Assembly (NCBI RefSeq): GCF_003012705.1
Contig: NZ_PXYL01000014.1
Coordinates: 1-64,000, forward strand
Length of the DNA stretch: 64,000 nt
Source: Pseudaminobacter soli (ex Li et al. 2025)
GTDB taxonomy: Bacteria; Pseudomonadota; Alphaproteobacteria; Rhizobiales; Rhizobiaceae
Direction: 5' to 3'
Shown one piece after another: positions 34,151-42,933 of the stretch. A program made the translations under genes and the position numbers. Positions within the stretch are counted from its first letter, which is position 1; every line of letters begins with the position of its first letter. The notes beneath the pieces were generated by a model, which made no database searches, was not told the origin of the DNA, and saw nothing but the letters and a program-made list of their open reading frames with translations.

Positions 34151-36072
34151 AACGCTTGTCCTATTCCGACATAGAAACCGAAGCTCGGATCGCCCGGGCC
34201 CCGATTGAGCGGTACGGCGGCATCGAGCCGGATGGGGCCGAGGCCGGTGATGTAGCGCAGGCCGCCACCGACGCCGACGCGCAGATGGTCCTTGAAGTTC
34301 GGGATTGAATCGCCGCCGACATAGCCGGCATCAACGAAGCCAACCACGCCGATGCTGTCAGTGGCGCGAACACGCAGTTCCGCCGAGCCTTCGATCAGCG
34401 AGCGCCCGCCGATGATGCGGCCATCGCCCACCGGAACGCCGATGTTGCGGTAGGCGTAGCCGCGCACCGAGCCGCCGCCACCGGCGAAGAACAGCTTGTC
34501 GGGAGCGATCTCGGCAGCCGACGGGCCGGCAATGCTGCCCACCTTGATGCGACCGGCCGCGACGACGCGCTTTTCGGCGCCGAAGCCGTAATAGGCGCGG
34601 CCCTCGGCCGTGGCGCGGAAGGTCGGGTTGCCGTAGTTGAACTCGTAGTAGGGCTCCAGTGTCGCCTCGGCGTAGTAGCCTTCCGTCGCGTCGGTCTTGT
34701 TGTCGCGGCTGTCGTAGACGATGCCGCCGAGCAAGCCGACGTCGATGAAGTTGCGCGTGCCGAAGACATCGTCCTTGAAGCGCGCCGCACTCGATTCGAG
34801 AAGGATCCGGCCGGACAGCTCGTCGCTGAAGATGCGGTTGAAGCCAGCCTGCACGGTCGCGCCGTTGCGGGTATAGGCGTCGAGCACCTCCCGCTCGCCG
34901 ACGACCGAGGAGACGAAATCGGTGTCGGGCGTATAGACGCCGGGCCTGACGAAGGTCGCGCCGAGCCGGTAGGTCAGTTCGTCCGGCTTGAAGGTGTTCA
35001 CCAGCCCGGACACCTTCCCCTCCACGCGCAGCCGCTCGGCATGGCCGAACAGGTTGCGGTGCAGCCAGTAGGCCTCGAGCCCCGCGCCGTCGAGCGTGGA
35101 ATAGCTGCCGCCGACGCCGAAACGGCGCGGCAGGCGCTCCTGTACGATGAGGCTGACGGGCAGCGAGCCGTCCTTGCCGATCTCGTCGGCTTCCTGGAAG
35201 CGCATGGCGCGGAAGACTTCGAGCCGCGCCAGCCGCTTGCTGGCACGGGCAAGATCGTCGGGATCGTATTCCTTGCCCGGCTCGATGCCGGTCATCCAGG
35301 CCAGGAATTTCGGATCGATCCGCTCGGTGCCCTCTACATCGATCGGACCGTAATAGGCCTTGCGCCCCGGATCCATGGTCAGCGTCGCGTTGACGATGTC
35401 GCGGTCGTGCTCGGCGACGACGTTGCGCTCCGCCACTTTCGCCTTGGCAAAGCCCTGCTGGCGCCAGGCATCGACCGACAGCCGCTCGGCGGACAGGATA
35501 ACGCCGGAGCGCGCCACCTCGCCCGGCCTGAAACCCTGGTCCTCGGGCAGCCTGATCTTGTCCTTGCGATCGATCAGCGGCGGGGCGCGGTTGATGATGC
35601 TGGTTTCGCCGAACAGGAAGATCGGGCCGGGATTGACCACCACCCGCACGGCCACCGGGTCGGGCAGCTCTGTGTCGGGCGGCAAGTCGGCTGCCTCGCG
35701 CCCGCCGACCAGGATGCTGATGCTGCCACCATAGCGGCCTTCGCTGTAGAGCGCGGCAAGCAGGCGCCGGTAGTCGCCGCGCGCCTTGGCCAAAAGGCCC
35801 GCAGCACCCGATGCCGGCTTTTCACGGTGCGCCCAAAGTCCGGAGGCGCCTTGCAGTTTCTTCTCGACATCCTCGTTGCCGCCGGAAACGGAGAAATCGA
35901 CCGTGTAGTTCTGCGGCTCGCCGATGATGTCTTCGAACGAATCAGCCTTCTTGGCGCCCCAAAGATGGACGCCGAACAGGTCGAACGCCGCCGCCGGCGC
36001 GACCGGCGCGGCGCCCAGACTCAATCCGACAAGCAGGCAAAGCCCCCGCGTGCTGGCAGAAATGACTTTCAC
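34147..36072 (-). CDS. tamA: Outer-membrane assembly protein TamA (Omp85 family)
   Basis: The 641-residue protein has a signal peptide (LCLLVGLSLGAAPVAPAAA, to about residue 29), POTRA-type domains (for example NPGPIFLFGETSI and GRKAYYGPIDVEGTERIDPKFL), and a C-terminal Omp85 barrel. The barrel signatures are FFAGGGGSVRGYAYRNIGVP (lid-lock RGY) and GDPSFGFYVGIGQAF with a terminal phenylalanine. It works with TamB in outer-membrane biogenesis. The start codon is GTG with AGGAG five to six bases upstream. The stop overlaps the tamB start. Confidence 0.93.
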   Translation of the reverse strand: MKVISASTRGLCLLVGLSLGAAPVAPAAAFDLFGVHLWGAKKADSFEDIIGEPQNYTVDFSVSGGNEDVEKKLQGASGLWAHREKPASGAAGLLAKARGDYRRLLAALYSEGRYGGSISILVGGREAADLPPDTELPDPVAVRVVVNPGPIFLFGETSIINRAPPLIDRKDKIRLPEDQGFRPGEVARSGVILSAERLSVDAWRQQGFAKAKVAERNVVAEHDRDIVNATLTMDPGRKAYYGPIDVEGTERIDPKFLAWMTGIEPGKEYDPDDLARASKRLARLEVFRAMRFQEADEIGKDGSLPVSLIVQERLPRRFGVGGSYSTLDGAGLEAYWLHRNLFGHAERLRVEGKVSGLVNTFKPDELTYRLGATFVRPGVYTPDTDFVSSVVGEREVLDAYTRNGATVQAGFNRIFSDELSGRILLESSAARFKDDVFGTRNFIDVGLLGGIVYDSRDNKTDATEGYYAEATLEPYYEFNYGNPTFRATAEGRAYYGFGAEKRVVAAGRIKVGSIAGPSAAEIAPDKLFFAGGGGSVRGYAYRNIGVPVGDGRIIGGRSLIEGSAELRVRATDSIGVVGFVDAGYVGGDSIPNFKDHLRVGVGGGLRYITGLGPIRLDAAVPLNRGPGDPSFGFYVGIGQAF

Positions 36073-36285
36073 TCAAGCTCCTACACGCCGCCGAACAAGT
36101 TAAACGCACCTGTCAGCGCGCCTGATAAGCTCTCCGCCCCTTCCAAAGAAGGCCCCGATACTAGGTGTTTGTGGAGCTGGACAAAAGCCTCGTCGAGATC
36201 GCGGGCATTCCATTGATTACAATTTTCGGTCGGCATGTGACCAAAAATAGACGCTAAAGGTTGCAGGAAGGTTGCTGGATCGTAA

Positions 36286-36308
36286 ATGGCGGCCGGCATG
36301 GCCGCCAT
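36286..36308 (-). terminator. Hairpin after the SMR exporter gene
   Basis: ATGGCGGCC (36286-36294) and GGCCGCCAT (36300-36308) form a perfect 9-bp stem with a 5-base loop, 12 bases after the exporter stop. On the minus strand only TTTACG follows, so termination would be weak. The remainder of 36073-36319 presumably holds the tamA promoter; I see no convincing element there. Confidence 0.45.
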
Positions 36309-36319
36309 CTGCGATTTCG

Positions 36320-36640
36320 TCAGTGGCCCGAGCTGAGCTTCAACCCTATGAGTCCCGCCACGATCAGGCACACGCTGACGATGCGGAACGGGGTCGCGGC
36401 CTCGCCGAAGGCTATGATGCCGACGATGAAGGCGCCGACCGCGCCGATGCCGGTCCAGATGGCATAGGCAGTGCCCAACGGCAGCGTGCGCATGGCAAGC
36501 GCCAAAAGCCACAGGCTGATCAGCATGGTGACAGCCGTGACGATGGAAGGCATCAGCCTGCTAAAGCCCTCCGACTGCTTCATGGTCGACGACCAGACGA
36601 CTTCGAAGACACCGGCAAAGAAGAGATAAATCCAGGCCAT
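36320..36640 (-). CDS. Small multidrug resistance (SMR) exporter, SugE/Gdx type
   Basis: The 106-residue protein has four hydrophobic helices and the SMR glutamate in AGVFEVVWSSTMKQSEGFSRL (Glu13 as the central proton/substrate residue). The wording of helix 1, including the lysine and SEGFSRL, is closer to SugE/Gdx guanidinium exporters than to EmrE; WTGIGAVGAFIVGIIAFGE fits helix 3-4. It exports guanidinium or quaternary ammonium ions in exchange for protons as an antiparallel dimer. I looked for a guanidine riboswitch upstream and did not find a recognisable one. It is a single gene. Confidence 0.88.
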   Translation of the reverse strand: MAWIYLFFAGVFEVVWSSTMKQSEGFSRLMPSIVTAVTMLISLWLLALAMRTLPLGTAYAIWTGIGAVGAFIVGIIAFGEAATPFRIVSVCLIVAGLIGLKLSSGH

Positions 36641-37143
36641 TGCTTGTGTTGATCCTATACTTTCGCGCTGGCGTGGCAGCGCGGGTTTGAAATGCTGGAC
36701 GAGCGGGAGGGGAATCGCGACTCGCCAAGTTGTAAGGCTGATTCACCATGGGCCGACGCACGATGTCGCGGGACCAGATCTGCCCGAAGGCAGGTCCAAG
36801 CCGTGTGGCGTGCTGCGGCGATGACTGGTGATTTCCGGGAAAGTGGAAGAGAACGAGTTCGCTCCATCACTTCGGATCTCCGAAACAATGGGGCCGTCCC
36901 CGTTGGTCTTGAAGCGCGGGCCGTCCCGCGCGAGCCCCATATAGTGAATTCCAGTACGGATGGCCAGACCTGAGCGTTCAGTCGAATTGACTGGCAATAC
37001 CGGCATTTCCGTGCCATCTCGCGGCAATGTTTCCTAATTCTTCAGCTTTCACCTTCATCCCGCGGTGAAATTCCCGGCCCATGGCTGGGTGATCGTCACG
37101 CGCATAGACCTTCAGGCTCACAGCGCCCCCAATCCGGATCGCC
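36641..37143. other. Intergenic region with unassigned reading frames
   Basis: A hairpin CGCGCTG/CAGCGCG occurs near 36664-36683. Two overlapping minus-strand frames (36743-37027 and 36655-37017) are open, and the first has fairly protein-like wording (TGIHYMGLARDGPRFKTNGD), but neither has a good ribosome site or a recognised family. This may be a decayed gene or repeat. The end presumably holds the cyclase promoter. Confidence 0.35.
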
Positions 37144-38358
37144 ATGAAACTGGATTTTCTGACCCTCTATCTGGTCATCCTGCTCAACTCGCTCACCCTG
37201 ACCGTGGTGTGGGGCGCAATCACCGTCGTCTATCGCGGCTTCGATACCGCGCGCTACTGGCTGGCGGCCTGCATTTTGACCACCGTCGGCGGCGGCCTCT
37301 TGATGTTCCAGGGCGGCGGGCTTGATCTTTTCTTCGCATTCTTCGGCAATGCGCTGGTGATCTTCGGCTTCTGCGTGGTGCGGCTCGGTGTGCTGCATTT
37401 CCACGGAGAGCGAGCCGGGTGGGCGTTCAGCCTTGTCCTGACGGCACTTGCGGTCTGTGCGATGTTCGTCGTGCGCGACAGCCAGGTGGCGCGTAACGTG
37501 GTCTACGCGACGGCGCAGATCGTGCCGCTCAGCATGGCCGCCATCTATCTTCTACACCCCAAACGGCGAAGCCTGGGCGCCATGGTCGCAGTGGTGGCGA
37601 TAGCGGTGGGCATTATCGGCCAGGGTGCGGAAGCGGTGATGAACTCGCTGCGGCTGCTCGGCGAGCTTTCCACGGAAGGCTATTACAAGGTCGGCGCGTT
37701 CTGCCTGCTCACCATCATCTTCGGCGCCACGGTATGGAACCTGGGCTTCCTGCTGATGGCGGTCGACAGACTTCAGGCCGAACTTGCGCAGCTCGCCAGC
37801 ACCGACGAGCTGACCGGCCTGCCCAATCGGCGCAGCTTCATGGAAAGGCTGGCTGCGGAAATGCCGCGGGCCCGTCGCAGCCGTCGCGGCTTTTCCGTCC
37901 TGTTGCTCGACCTCGACAACTTCAAGTCGATCAATGATGGCCATGGCCACGCCGCCGGCGACCATTGCGTTCAGCATTTCGCTCGGCTGGCGGTGCGCCG
38001 GCTGCGCGGCCAGGATCTTTTGGCCCGTACCGGTGGTGACGAATTCTGCATCCTGCTGCCCGAAACCGGTCTGCAGCAGGCGGCTGTGATCGCGGAGGAG
38101 CTCGTGCGCCTTCTGGCGGCAAACGATGCCGACTGGCGGGGCCATTCCATTCCCGTCACCATCAGCGTCGGCGTGGCGGAATGGGCACCCGCTGCAGCCA
38201 TGACGGTCGATGAGACGCTTGAGGCGGCTGACATCGCCCTCTACGAAGCCAAGCGCAACGGCCGCAATGGCTATGCGCTGGCCGGCTCCAAGGCGCCCGC
38301 CCCGGTGGAGCAGAAGGCAAAAGGCGCGGCCGCCGGCCACAGCATCATGCGGGCGTAA
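37144..38358 (+). CDS. Membrane-bound diguanylate cyclase (GGDEF)
   Basis: The 404-residue protein has about six membrane helices in residues 1-215, then a GGDEF domain (about 220-385). The domain starts STDELTGLPNRRSF, has the metal/substrate segment LDLDNFKSINDGHGHAAGD, and an intact active site ARTGGDEF. An RxxD inhibitory site (RGQD) lies five residues before GGDEF, so product feedback by c-di-GMP is expected. It would make c-di-GMP in response to a membrane or extracellular cue. No EAL domain or partner gene is seen. It converges on the Rad50-like gene with a two-base gap. Confidence 0.9.
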   Translation: MKLDFLTLYLVILLNSLTLTVVWGAITVVYRGFDTARYWLAACILTTVGGGLLMFQGGGLDLFFAFFGNALVIFGFCVVRLGVLHFHGERAGWAFSLVLTALAVCAMFVVRDSQVARNVVYATAQIVPLSMAAIYLLHPKRRSLGAMVAVVAIAVGIIGQGAEAVMNSLRLLGELSTEGYYKVGAFCLLTIIFGATVWNLGFLLMAVDRLQAELAQLASTDELTGLPNRRSFMERLAAEMPRARRSRRGFSVLLLDLDNFKSINDGHGHAAGDHCVQHFARLAVRRLRGQDLLARTGGDEFCILLPETGLQQAAVIAEELVRLLAANDADWRGHSIPVTISVGVAEWAPAAAMTVDETLEAADIALYEAKRNGRNGYALAGSKAPAPVEQKAKGAAAGHSIMRA

Positions 38359-38360
38359 AG

Positions 38361-40967
38361 CTACATCCGGCGGATCGGCGCGCCGAGTTGGAGAAAATCG
38401 CGCTCACGGCAAGTGAGGATCAGCACCTGCTGGTTCTGCGCAGCCTTGCCGAGAACCAGATGCATGCGCTCCAGCCGCGCCTCGTCTGTGTTGACCAGCG
38501 CGTCGTCGAGCACGATGCAGGCCTCCTGCCCGGCCTCGCGCAATATGTCGGCCAGCGCAATGCGGGTGATGACGGCGATCTGCTCACGCGCGCCGACGCT
38601 CAAGGCCCCGAAAGGCTCGGCCACGCCGTTGCGCACCAACTGCTCGATTTCGAAAGTCTCGTCGTGCAGAACGATGTCACTGTCGGCCTGGATGAGCCGC
38701 AGATAGGGCGCCGAGCGCTCGCGCACTGGCGCCAGCCAGCGATCCTTGGTTTCGCGCTGGGCATCTGCCAGCGTCGTGTGGAGCAGTTTTGCTGCCTCCG
38801 CTTCCAACGCCACACTCTTGAGCTTGGCTTCGGCGGCGGTGATCTGGCCTTCGAGCAGGGCAAGCTGTTCGCCCAGACCATCCTTGCCCAGCGCGCGAAG
38901 TGCTGCCTCGATCTCGCGCTTTTCCACGTCGAGCCTGCGGATATCGGCCTCGATCTCGCGCTCCGATTGCTCGGCCTGTTTTAGGGCGATCTGCTTGGCT
39001 TCCGGATCGGCGCCGGCAAGTGCTGCCCGGGCGGCGTCGCGCGCCTCATTGGCCGCCTGAAATGCCTGCCGCTCACGCTCGACCTCTTCATCCAACAAAC
39101 GATCGTCGGCGGTGGCGCGCGCGGATGCAAGCTCCTCGCGCAACCTGGCGCATCGGGTCTCGGCAACCGAGACGCGCTCGTCCAGCACCGCCAGTTCGCG
39201 CCTTGCCGCCTCGACCGCATTGCGGCGCTCGCGCAGCTCGACTTCCGCCCCGCGCAGTTGCGCTTCGATCTCGACGCTGGCGCGGCGGGCGGCTTCGATA
39301 TCGGCCGGCTCGACGGCCTGCGCCTCGCCGCCCTCGGCGAGCAGCGCATTGCGGACCAGTTCCTGGCGCAGCGCCTCGATGCCGTTCGGCGCAAGGGCCG
39401 CGACGGTCGCGCCATGCGTCTTCACCTCGGCGCGGGCAGTGTCCTGCTGGCGCAGCGCCGCGCGCGCCGCGGCGATGTCGGCAAGGCCGAGCCGGCGCAA
39501 CGCGCTTTCGAGCGCCTGTGCGGACTGGTCTGCCGCGCGTGCCAATTCCTCGGTGCCGCCACCGGGGTGGATGCCGATCTCGCCGAAACCTTCGAGCACA
39601 AGGGTGGTATCACGCGACAGCGACAGCTCCGCCCCGACGGGCTTGCCGCCGACCTGCGCGGCCTGCCCTGCCGAAGGATGAAGCGTGATGCGCACGCTGG
39701 CCGCTTCCAGCCGCATGCGCGCCTGCTCGACGCCGCGCTCAAGCTTTTCCAGCGCAGCGAGGTCCTCGGCCGTGAGCGTCGCGCCCTGAACAAGCGCCAG
39801 CGCCTTGCGGCGGGCTTCGTCCGCCTCCTCGGCAAGTTTCAGCTGGCCGGTCAAACGCGCGACGGCCTGCGCCGCCTGCCGGCGGGCAAGAGCCTGCTCC
39901 ATGCCACGCAGCCGGGCCGTGGCGGCGCGTTCGGCCTCGACCATTTTGTCCAGGCGCGTTGCGGCTTGCGCCGCGACGGCGTCCAGCCGGGCCAGCGTGG
40001 CGGACGCTTCTTCGCGGGCCAGACGCGCCGATTCCGAAGCGCCGAGATCGGCCGCGAGATCGGCAATGAGTTTTTGTCGGGTCGCGTTACGCGCGACGCT
40101 CGCCTCGTGCCTCAGCTTCGCCCGCTCCGCCGAGCTCTCGGCGGCACGCAGCGCCTCCTCCAGGCCGGAGACGGCGGCGAAGGCCTCTCGCGCGGCGGCG
40201 GCGCGCTTGCGCAAAACCTCCAGCGTGTCGTCGCGCTGGTAGCGGGCAAGGATATTCTGGATGCCGGCAAGGCGATTGACGCGCTCGTCGTGCTCGGCCA
40301 TCTGCCGGTTCATGTCGGCCAGTTGCTGGCGGTCGTCTTCGATCTTCCCGGCGAGCGACTTGAAGTCGCCGCGCGGGTTTCCACGCTTGTCCCAGAACTG
40401 GTCCCGGCGCGCCTCCGCCGCCGACAGAAGGGCGCGACCGCGCTCGCCGCCAGTCACCTGGCCGATCTCGCGCTCCAGAGCAGACGCCAGATGATTGCGC
40501 CCGGCGCCGATGCCAAGCTGCCGGTGCGACATGCCCTGCTCGACCCAGAGCAGGCCGAACACGCCGTGATGCTCCTGCGGCTTGGTGCCGCCCGAGCTCG
40601 ACGGCGTGAAGCCGAACATTTCGGCGAGCTTGTCCTCCACGGCGTCGCCCGTGTAGCGCTCGCCATTGCCGGAAAGCTGCGCCTCCTGCCGCTGACAGAA
40701 CGCCTTGCGAAGGTTCCAGATCGCGCCGTCGCGCTCGAACTCCAGCGCAACCTCGGGCCGGACCGACTGGTTGTAGGGTTGCATGGCAGCAGCCGCAGCA
40801 CCGCCCACACGATGGCGCTCGAACAATGCGGCGCGCAGCGCGGCGAGCAGGGTTGATTTGCCGGCTTCATTATCGCCCACGATGACGTTCAGCCCATCGC
40901 CGAGATCGTCGATGACGACATGGCCGAGCTTGCGGAAATCCTTCACCTCGATGCGGCGCAGCTTCAT
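38361..40967 (-). CDS. Rad50/SbcC-like AAA ATPase without a zinc hook
   Basis: The 868-residue protein has Walker A GDNEAGKSTLLAALR (about residues 31-45), a long coiled coil, signature ALSVGAREQIAVITR (about 789-803) and Walker B ACIVLDDALVNTDEARL. It resembles the YhaN branch of SbcC/Rad50 proteins. SbcC has a CxxC zinc hook at the coiled-coil tip; I find no CxxC here. Instead the middle holds a beta-rich, Gly-rich insert (about residues 408-460, ASVRITLHPSAGQ to FGEIGIHPGGG). It probably acts with the Mre11-like nuclease before it on DNA ends. The ATG at 40967 follows the nuclease stop at once; an ATG at 40982 overlaps that gene and is an alternative. Confidence 0.85.
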   Translation of the reverse strand: MKLRRIEVKDFRKLGHVVIDDLGDGLNVIVGDNEAGKSTLLAALRAALFERHRVGGAAAAAMQPYNQSVRPEVALEFERDGAIWNLRKAFCQRQEAQLSGNGERYTGDAVEDKLAEMFGFTPSSSGGTKPQEHHGVFGLLWVEQGMSHRQLGIGAGRNHLASALEREIGQVTGGERGRALLSAAEARRDQFWDKRGNPRGDFKSLAGKIEDDRQQLADMNRQMAEHDERVNRLAGIQNILARYQRDDTLEVLRKRAAAAREAFAAVSGLEEALRAAESSAERAKLRHEASVARNATRQKLIADLAADLGASESARLAREEASATLARLDAVAAQAATRLDKMVEAERAATARLRGMEQALARRQAAQAVARLTGQLKLAEEADEARRKALALVQGATLTAEDLAALEKLERGVEQARMRLEAASVRITLHPSAGQAAQVGGKPVGAELSLSRDTTLVLEGFGEIGIHPGGGTEELARAADQSAQALESALRRLGLADIAAARAALRQQDTARAEVKTHGATVAALAPNGIEALRQELVRNALLAEGGEAQAVEPADIEAARRASVEIEAQLRGAEVELRERRNAVEAARRELAVLDERVSVAETRCARLREELASARATADDRLLDEEVERERQAFQAANEARDAARAALAGADPEAKQIALKQAEQSEREIEADIRRLDVEKREIEAALRALGKDGLGEQLALLEGQITAAEAKLKSVALEAEAAKLLHTTLADAQRETKDRWLAPVRERSAPYLRLIQADSDIVLHDETFEIEQLVRNGVAEPFGALSVGAREQIAVITRIALADILREAGQEACIVLDDALVNTDEARLERMHLVLGKAAQNQQVLILTCRERDFLQLGAPIRRM

Positions 40968-40968
40968 C

Positions 40969-42093
40969 TCAGCGCCCGCCATTCATGTGGTCGACATACA
41001 TCATGCGAAGCGCCACGCGTGCGGCCGCCGCTTGCGGATCGGCATTATTGGCCGCCTGGGCCTTCAGCCGCTCGACCGCCAGCCGCACGAAGCCGGAAGA
41101 ATCCAGCGCATCGAGATCGTCGTCGGTCGGCTCCTCGAACAGGCCCGCATCATCGACATCGAGATGATGAAAACGGTTGCGCCATTTTTCCAACTCGATC
41201 CCGAGCTGGTAGCGCTCGGCAAGGCTGATGCCGCCCTTGAGCGTCAGCGAAACGACGCGGCGGGCAGCGTCCGCTTCGAGTTCCGCCAGAGCGTCGAGCC
41301 CGGCATTGCAGGTGCCGTCCAGCATCTCGGCCTCGACCTGATGCCACCGGTAATGGCTGACCGGCACGGCCTCGACACGCTCGGGCGCATCCGGGCCGTC
41401 GAGCTCCACGATATGCACGAAGCCGGAGCGGTTGGCGCGGTGGCGGTCGGTCTCCGGCGTGCCGGAATACCAGGTGCGCGGGGCGATTTGCAGCGACCCG
41501 TGCCAGTCGCCCAGCGCCAGATAAGCGAGGCCGGCGGTGGTGGCGCGGTTGTCGGGAATCTCGTTGCTCGCCTCGGCCGCTCCCGGCAGGCGGTTAGCCA
41601 CACTGCCATGTGCAAGGCCGATGCGAATGGCGCCTTCGGCCGTCGCGGCTGTATCGAACCATTCCGTCTGGTCGAGCGATTCACGTCGGCGCGTCAGCGG
41701 CGCAGGCAGGATGACGGCGCGGCCGTCCCAGCCTTCGATAAGCTGCGGGCGGTCGGCGATGACGATGTTTTCTTCCGGCCCCATCTGGCGAAGCCGGCTC
41801 CAGACGCTGTGGGCGAGTGCCGCATCGTGATTGCCCGGGAGAAAAATCCAGCGGCCGGAAAAGGGCTTTAGCGCATCCAGCGTGCGCAGGATGGTGCGGT
41901 CCTGCACCTCGTTGCTGTCGAAGGCATCGCCGGCCACCAGCACGGCATCGACGTTGCGCGCGGCCGCAAGCCGGGCGACCTCGCCGATGGTGGCGATGCG
42001 CTGGCTGCGCAGTTCAGCGCCCGCATCCCCCGGTATGGAACCGAAGGGCTTGCCGATCTGCCAGTCCGCCGTGTGAAGAAACCGGAACGCCAT
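40969..42093 (-). CDS. Mre11/SbcD-like DNA repair phosphoesterase
   Basis: The 374-residue metallophosphoesterase carries all core motifs: HTADWQIG (motif I), AGDAFDSNEV (II), LPGNHD (III), LAHGSV (IV) and ALGDWHG (V). These bind two Mn ions in nucleases of the Mre11/SbcD family. Length and wording are near the YhaO group, which pairs with YhaN. It would cut DNA ends or hairpins with the ATPase encoded immediately downstream (stop and start adjacent or overlapping). It is divergent from uspA. Confidence 0.88.
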   Translation of the reverse strand: MAFRFLHTADWQIGKPFGSIPGDAGAELRSQRIATIGEVARLAAARNVDAVLVAGDAFDSNEVQDRTILRTLDALKPFSGRWIFLPGNHDAALAHSVWSRLRQMGPEENIVIADRPQLIEGWDGRAVILPAPLTRRRESLDQTEWFDTAATAEGAIRIGLAHGSVANRLPGAAEASNEIPDNRATTAGLAYLALGDWHGSLQIAPRTWYSGTPETDRHRANRSGFVHIVELDGPDAPERVEAVPVSHYRWHQVEAEMLDGTCNAGLDALAELEADAARRVVSLTLKGGISLAERYQLGIELEKWRNRFHHLDVDDAGLFEEPTDDDLDALDSSGFVRLAVERLKAQAANNADPQAAAARVALRMMYVDHMNGGR

Positions 42094-42285
42094 GCCGCCT
42101 TGTCGTCTGTCCCCGCCCGTCGCCCGGCGCGACTGTTAAATTCGTGGTCTGTTAACCCTGATCCACATATCCGCGCTCGCGCCGGCCCGCGCAAGCCCGG
42201 CAACTGCGTTAAGCACCGGAAAGTCCCTTCACCCGGGGGCCTCTGGACCAACGGTCCCCACTGTGCACGTGGAAGCTTTGGGTGT

Positions 42286-42299
42286 TTGATCCATATCAA
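42286..42299 (+). promoter_or_regulatory. FNR/FixK anaerobox upstream of uspA
   Basis: TTGATCCATATCAA matches TTGAT-N4-ATCAA exactly. Its centre is about 41 bases before a plausible start near 42334, with GATAGT at 42322-42327 as a -10. This predicts low-oxygen activation of the following universal stress protein. Confidence 0.85.
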
Positions 42300-42354
42300 G
42301 GACGGATTGCGCCGGCCGAGCGATAGTGATTTCGACGATAGAAAGGACGCGGGA

Positions 42355-42804
42355 ATGTACAAGCACATCCTCATTGCCACCGACGGTTCGGACCTGGCGC
42401 AGAAGGGCGTCGAACAGGGCCTTTCATTGGCGAAGTCGCTTGAAGCCAAGGTCGTGGCTCTGACGGTGACCGAGCCGTTTCCGGTCTACGGCATGGCCGG
42501 CAATTTTGCCTGGGTGGGCAGCCCCGCCGATATCGAGGGCTACAACCAGAGCAGCAAGGAATTCGCCCAGCGAGTGCTGGGTGCGGCAAAGGAAGCCGCC
42601 GACAAGATGGGCGTGCAGATCGAGATCATGCATGCCGACGACAGCACGCCGGCGGAAGCCATTCTCGCCACCTCGGAAAGCAAGGGATGCGACCTGGTCG
42701 TGATGGCCTCGCACGGCCGGCGCGGGCTGAACCGCATCCTGCTCGGCAGCCAGACGCTGGAAGTGGTAACGCACAGCAAGGTGCCGGTGCTGGTAGTCAA
42801 GTAA
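42355..42804 (+). CDS. Universal stress protein UspA family
   Basis: The 149-residue single-domain protein starts MYKHILIATDGSDLAQKG and has the ATP-binding pattern GRRGLNRILLGSQT (G-x2-G-x9-G-S) near residues 122-135, so it belongs to the ATP-binding Usp class. Such proteins aid survival under energy stress and low oxygen. AAGGA lies upstream of the ATG. A perfect anaerobox precedes it, and a strong terminator follows at 42864. In rhizobia, Usp proteins are often in the FixK/FNR regulon, which fits. Confidence 0.92.
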   Translation: MYKHILIATDGSDLAQKGVEQGLSLAKSLEAKVVALTVTEPFPVYGMAGNFAWVGSPADIEGYNQSSKEFAQRVLGAAKEAADKMGVQIEIMHADDSTPAEAILATSESKGCDLVVMASHGRRGLNRILLGSQTLEVVTHSKVPVLVVK

Positions 42805-42863
42805 ACAAGGAGCACGAGCGGCCGGGCGCTCAAAGACCCTCTCTCAACCGGCCGCCGTTCAGC

Positions 42864-42902
42864 GCCCCTCTCCCTTGCCCTAGGAGAGGGGCCTTTTTCT
42901 TT
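42864..42902 (+). terminator. Rho-independent terminator after uspA
   Basis: GCCCCTCTCC (42864-42873) pairs with GGAGAGGGGC (42883-42892) around a 9-base loop, followed by CTTTTTCTTT. This is a textbook intrinsic terminator on the plus strand. Confidence 0.9.
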
Positions 42903-42933
42903 GGAGGTCTATGGCTCCATCCGCTTGGCGCGG

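Noticed and set aside
36081-36303. Minus-strand frame of about 75 codons between tamA and the SMR gene (MAAMPAAIYDPATF to NLFGGV)
   Set aside because: The wording is fairly protein-like, but it begins inside the terminator-like hairpin, has low third-position GC compared with neighbours, lacks a good ribosome site and covers the likely tamA promoter.
36641-36760. Guanidine riboswitch before the SugE/Gdx-like gene
   Set aside because: I looked for the ykkC-type conserved segments and the ACGR-loop hairpins of the smaller classes and saw none.
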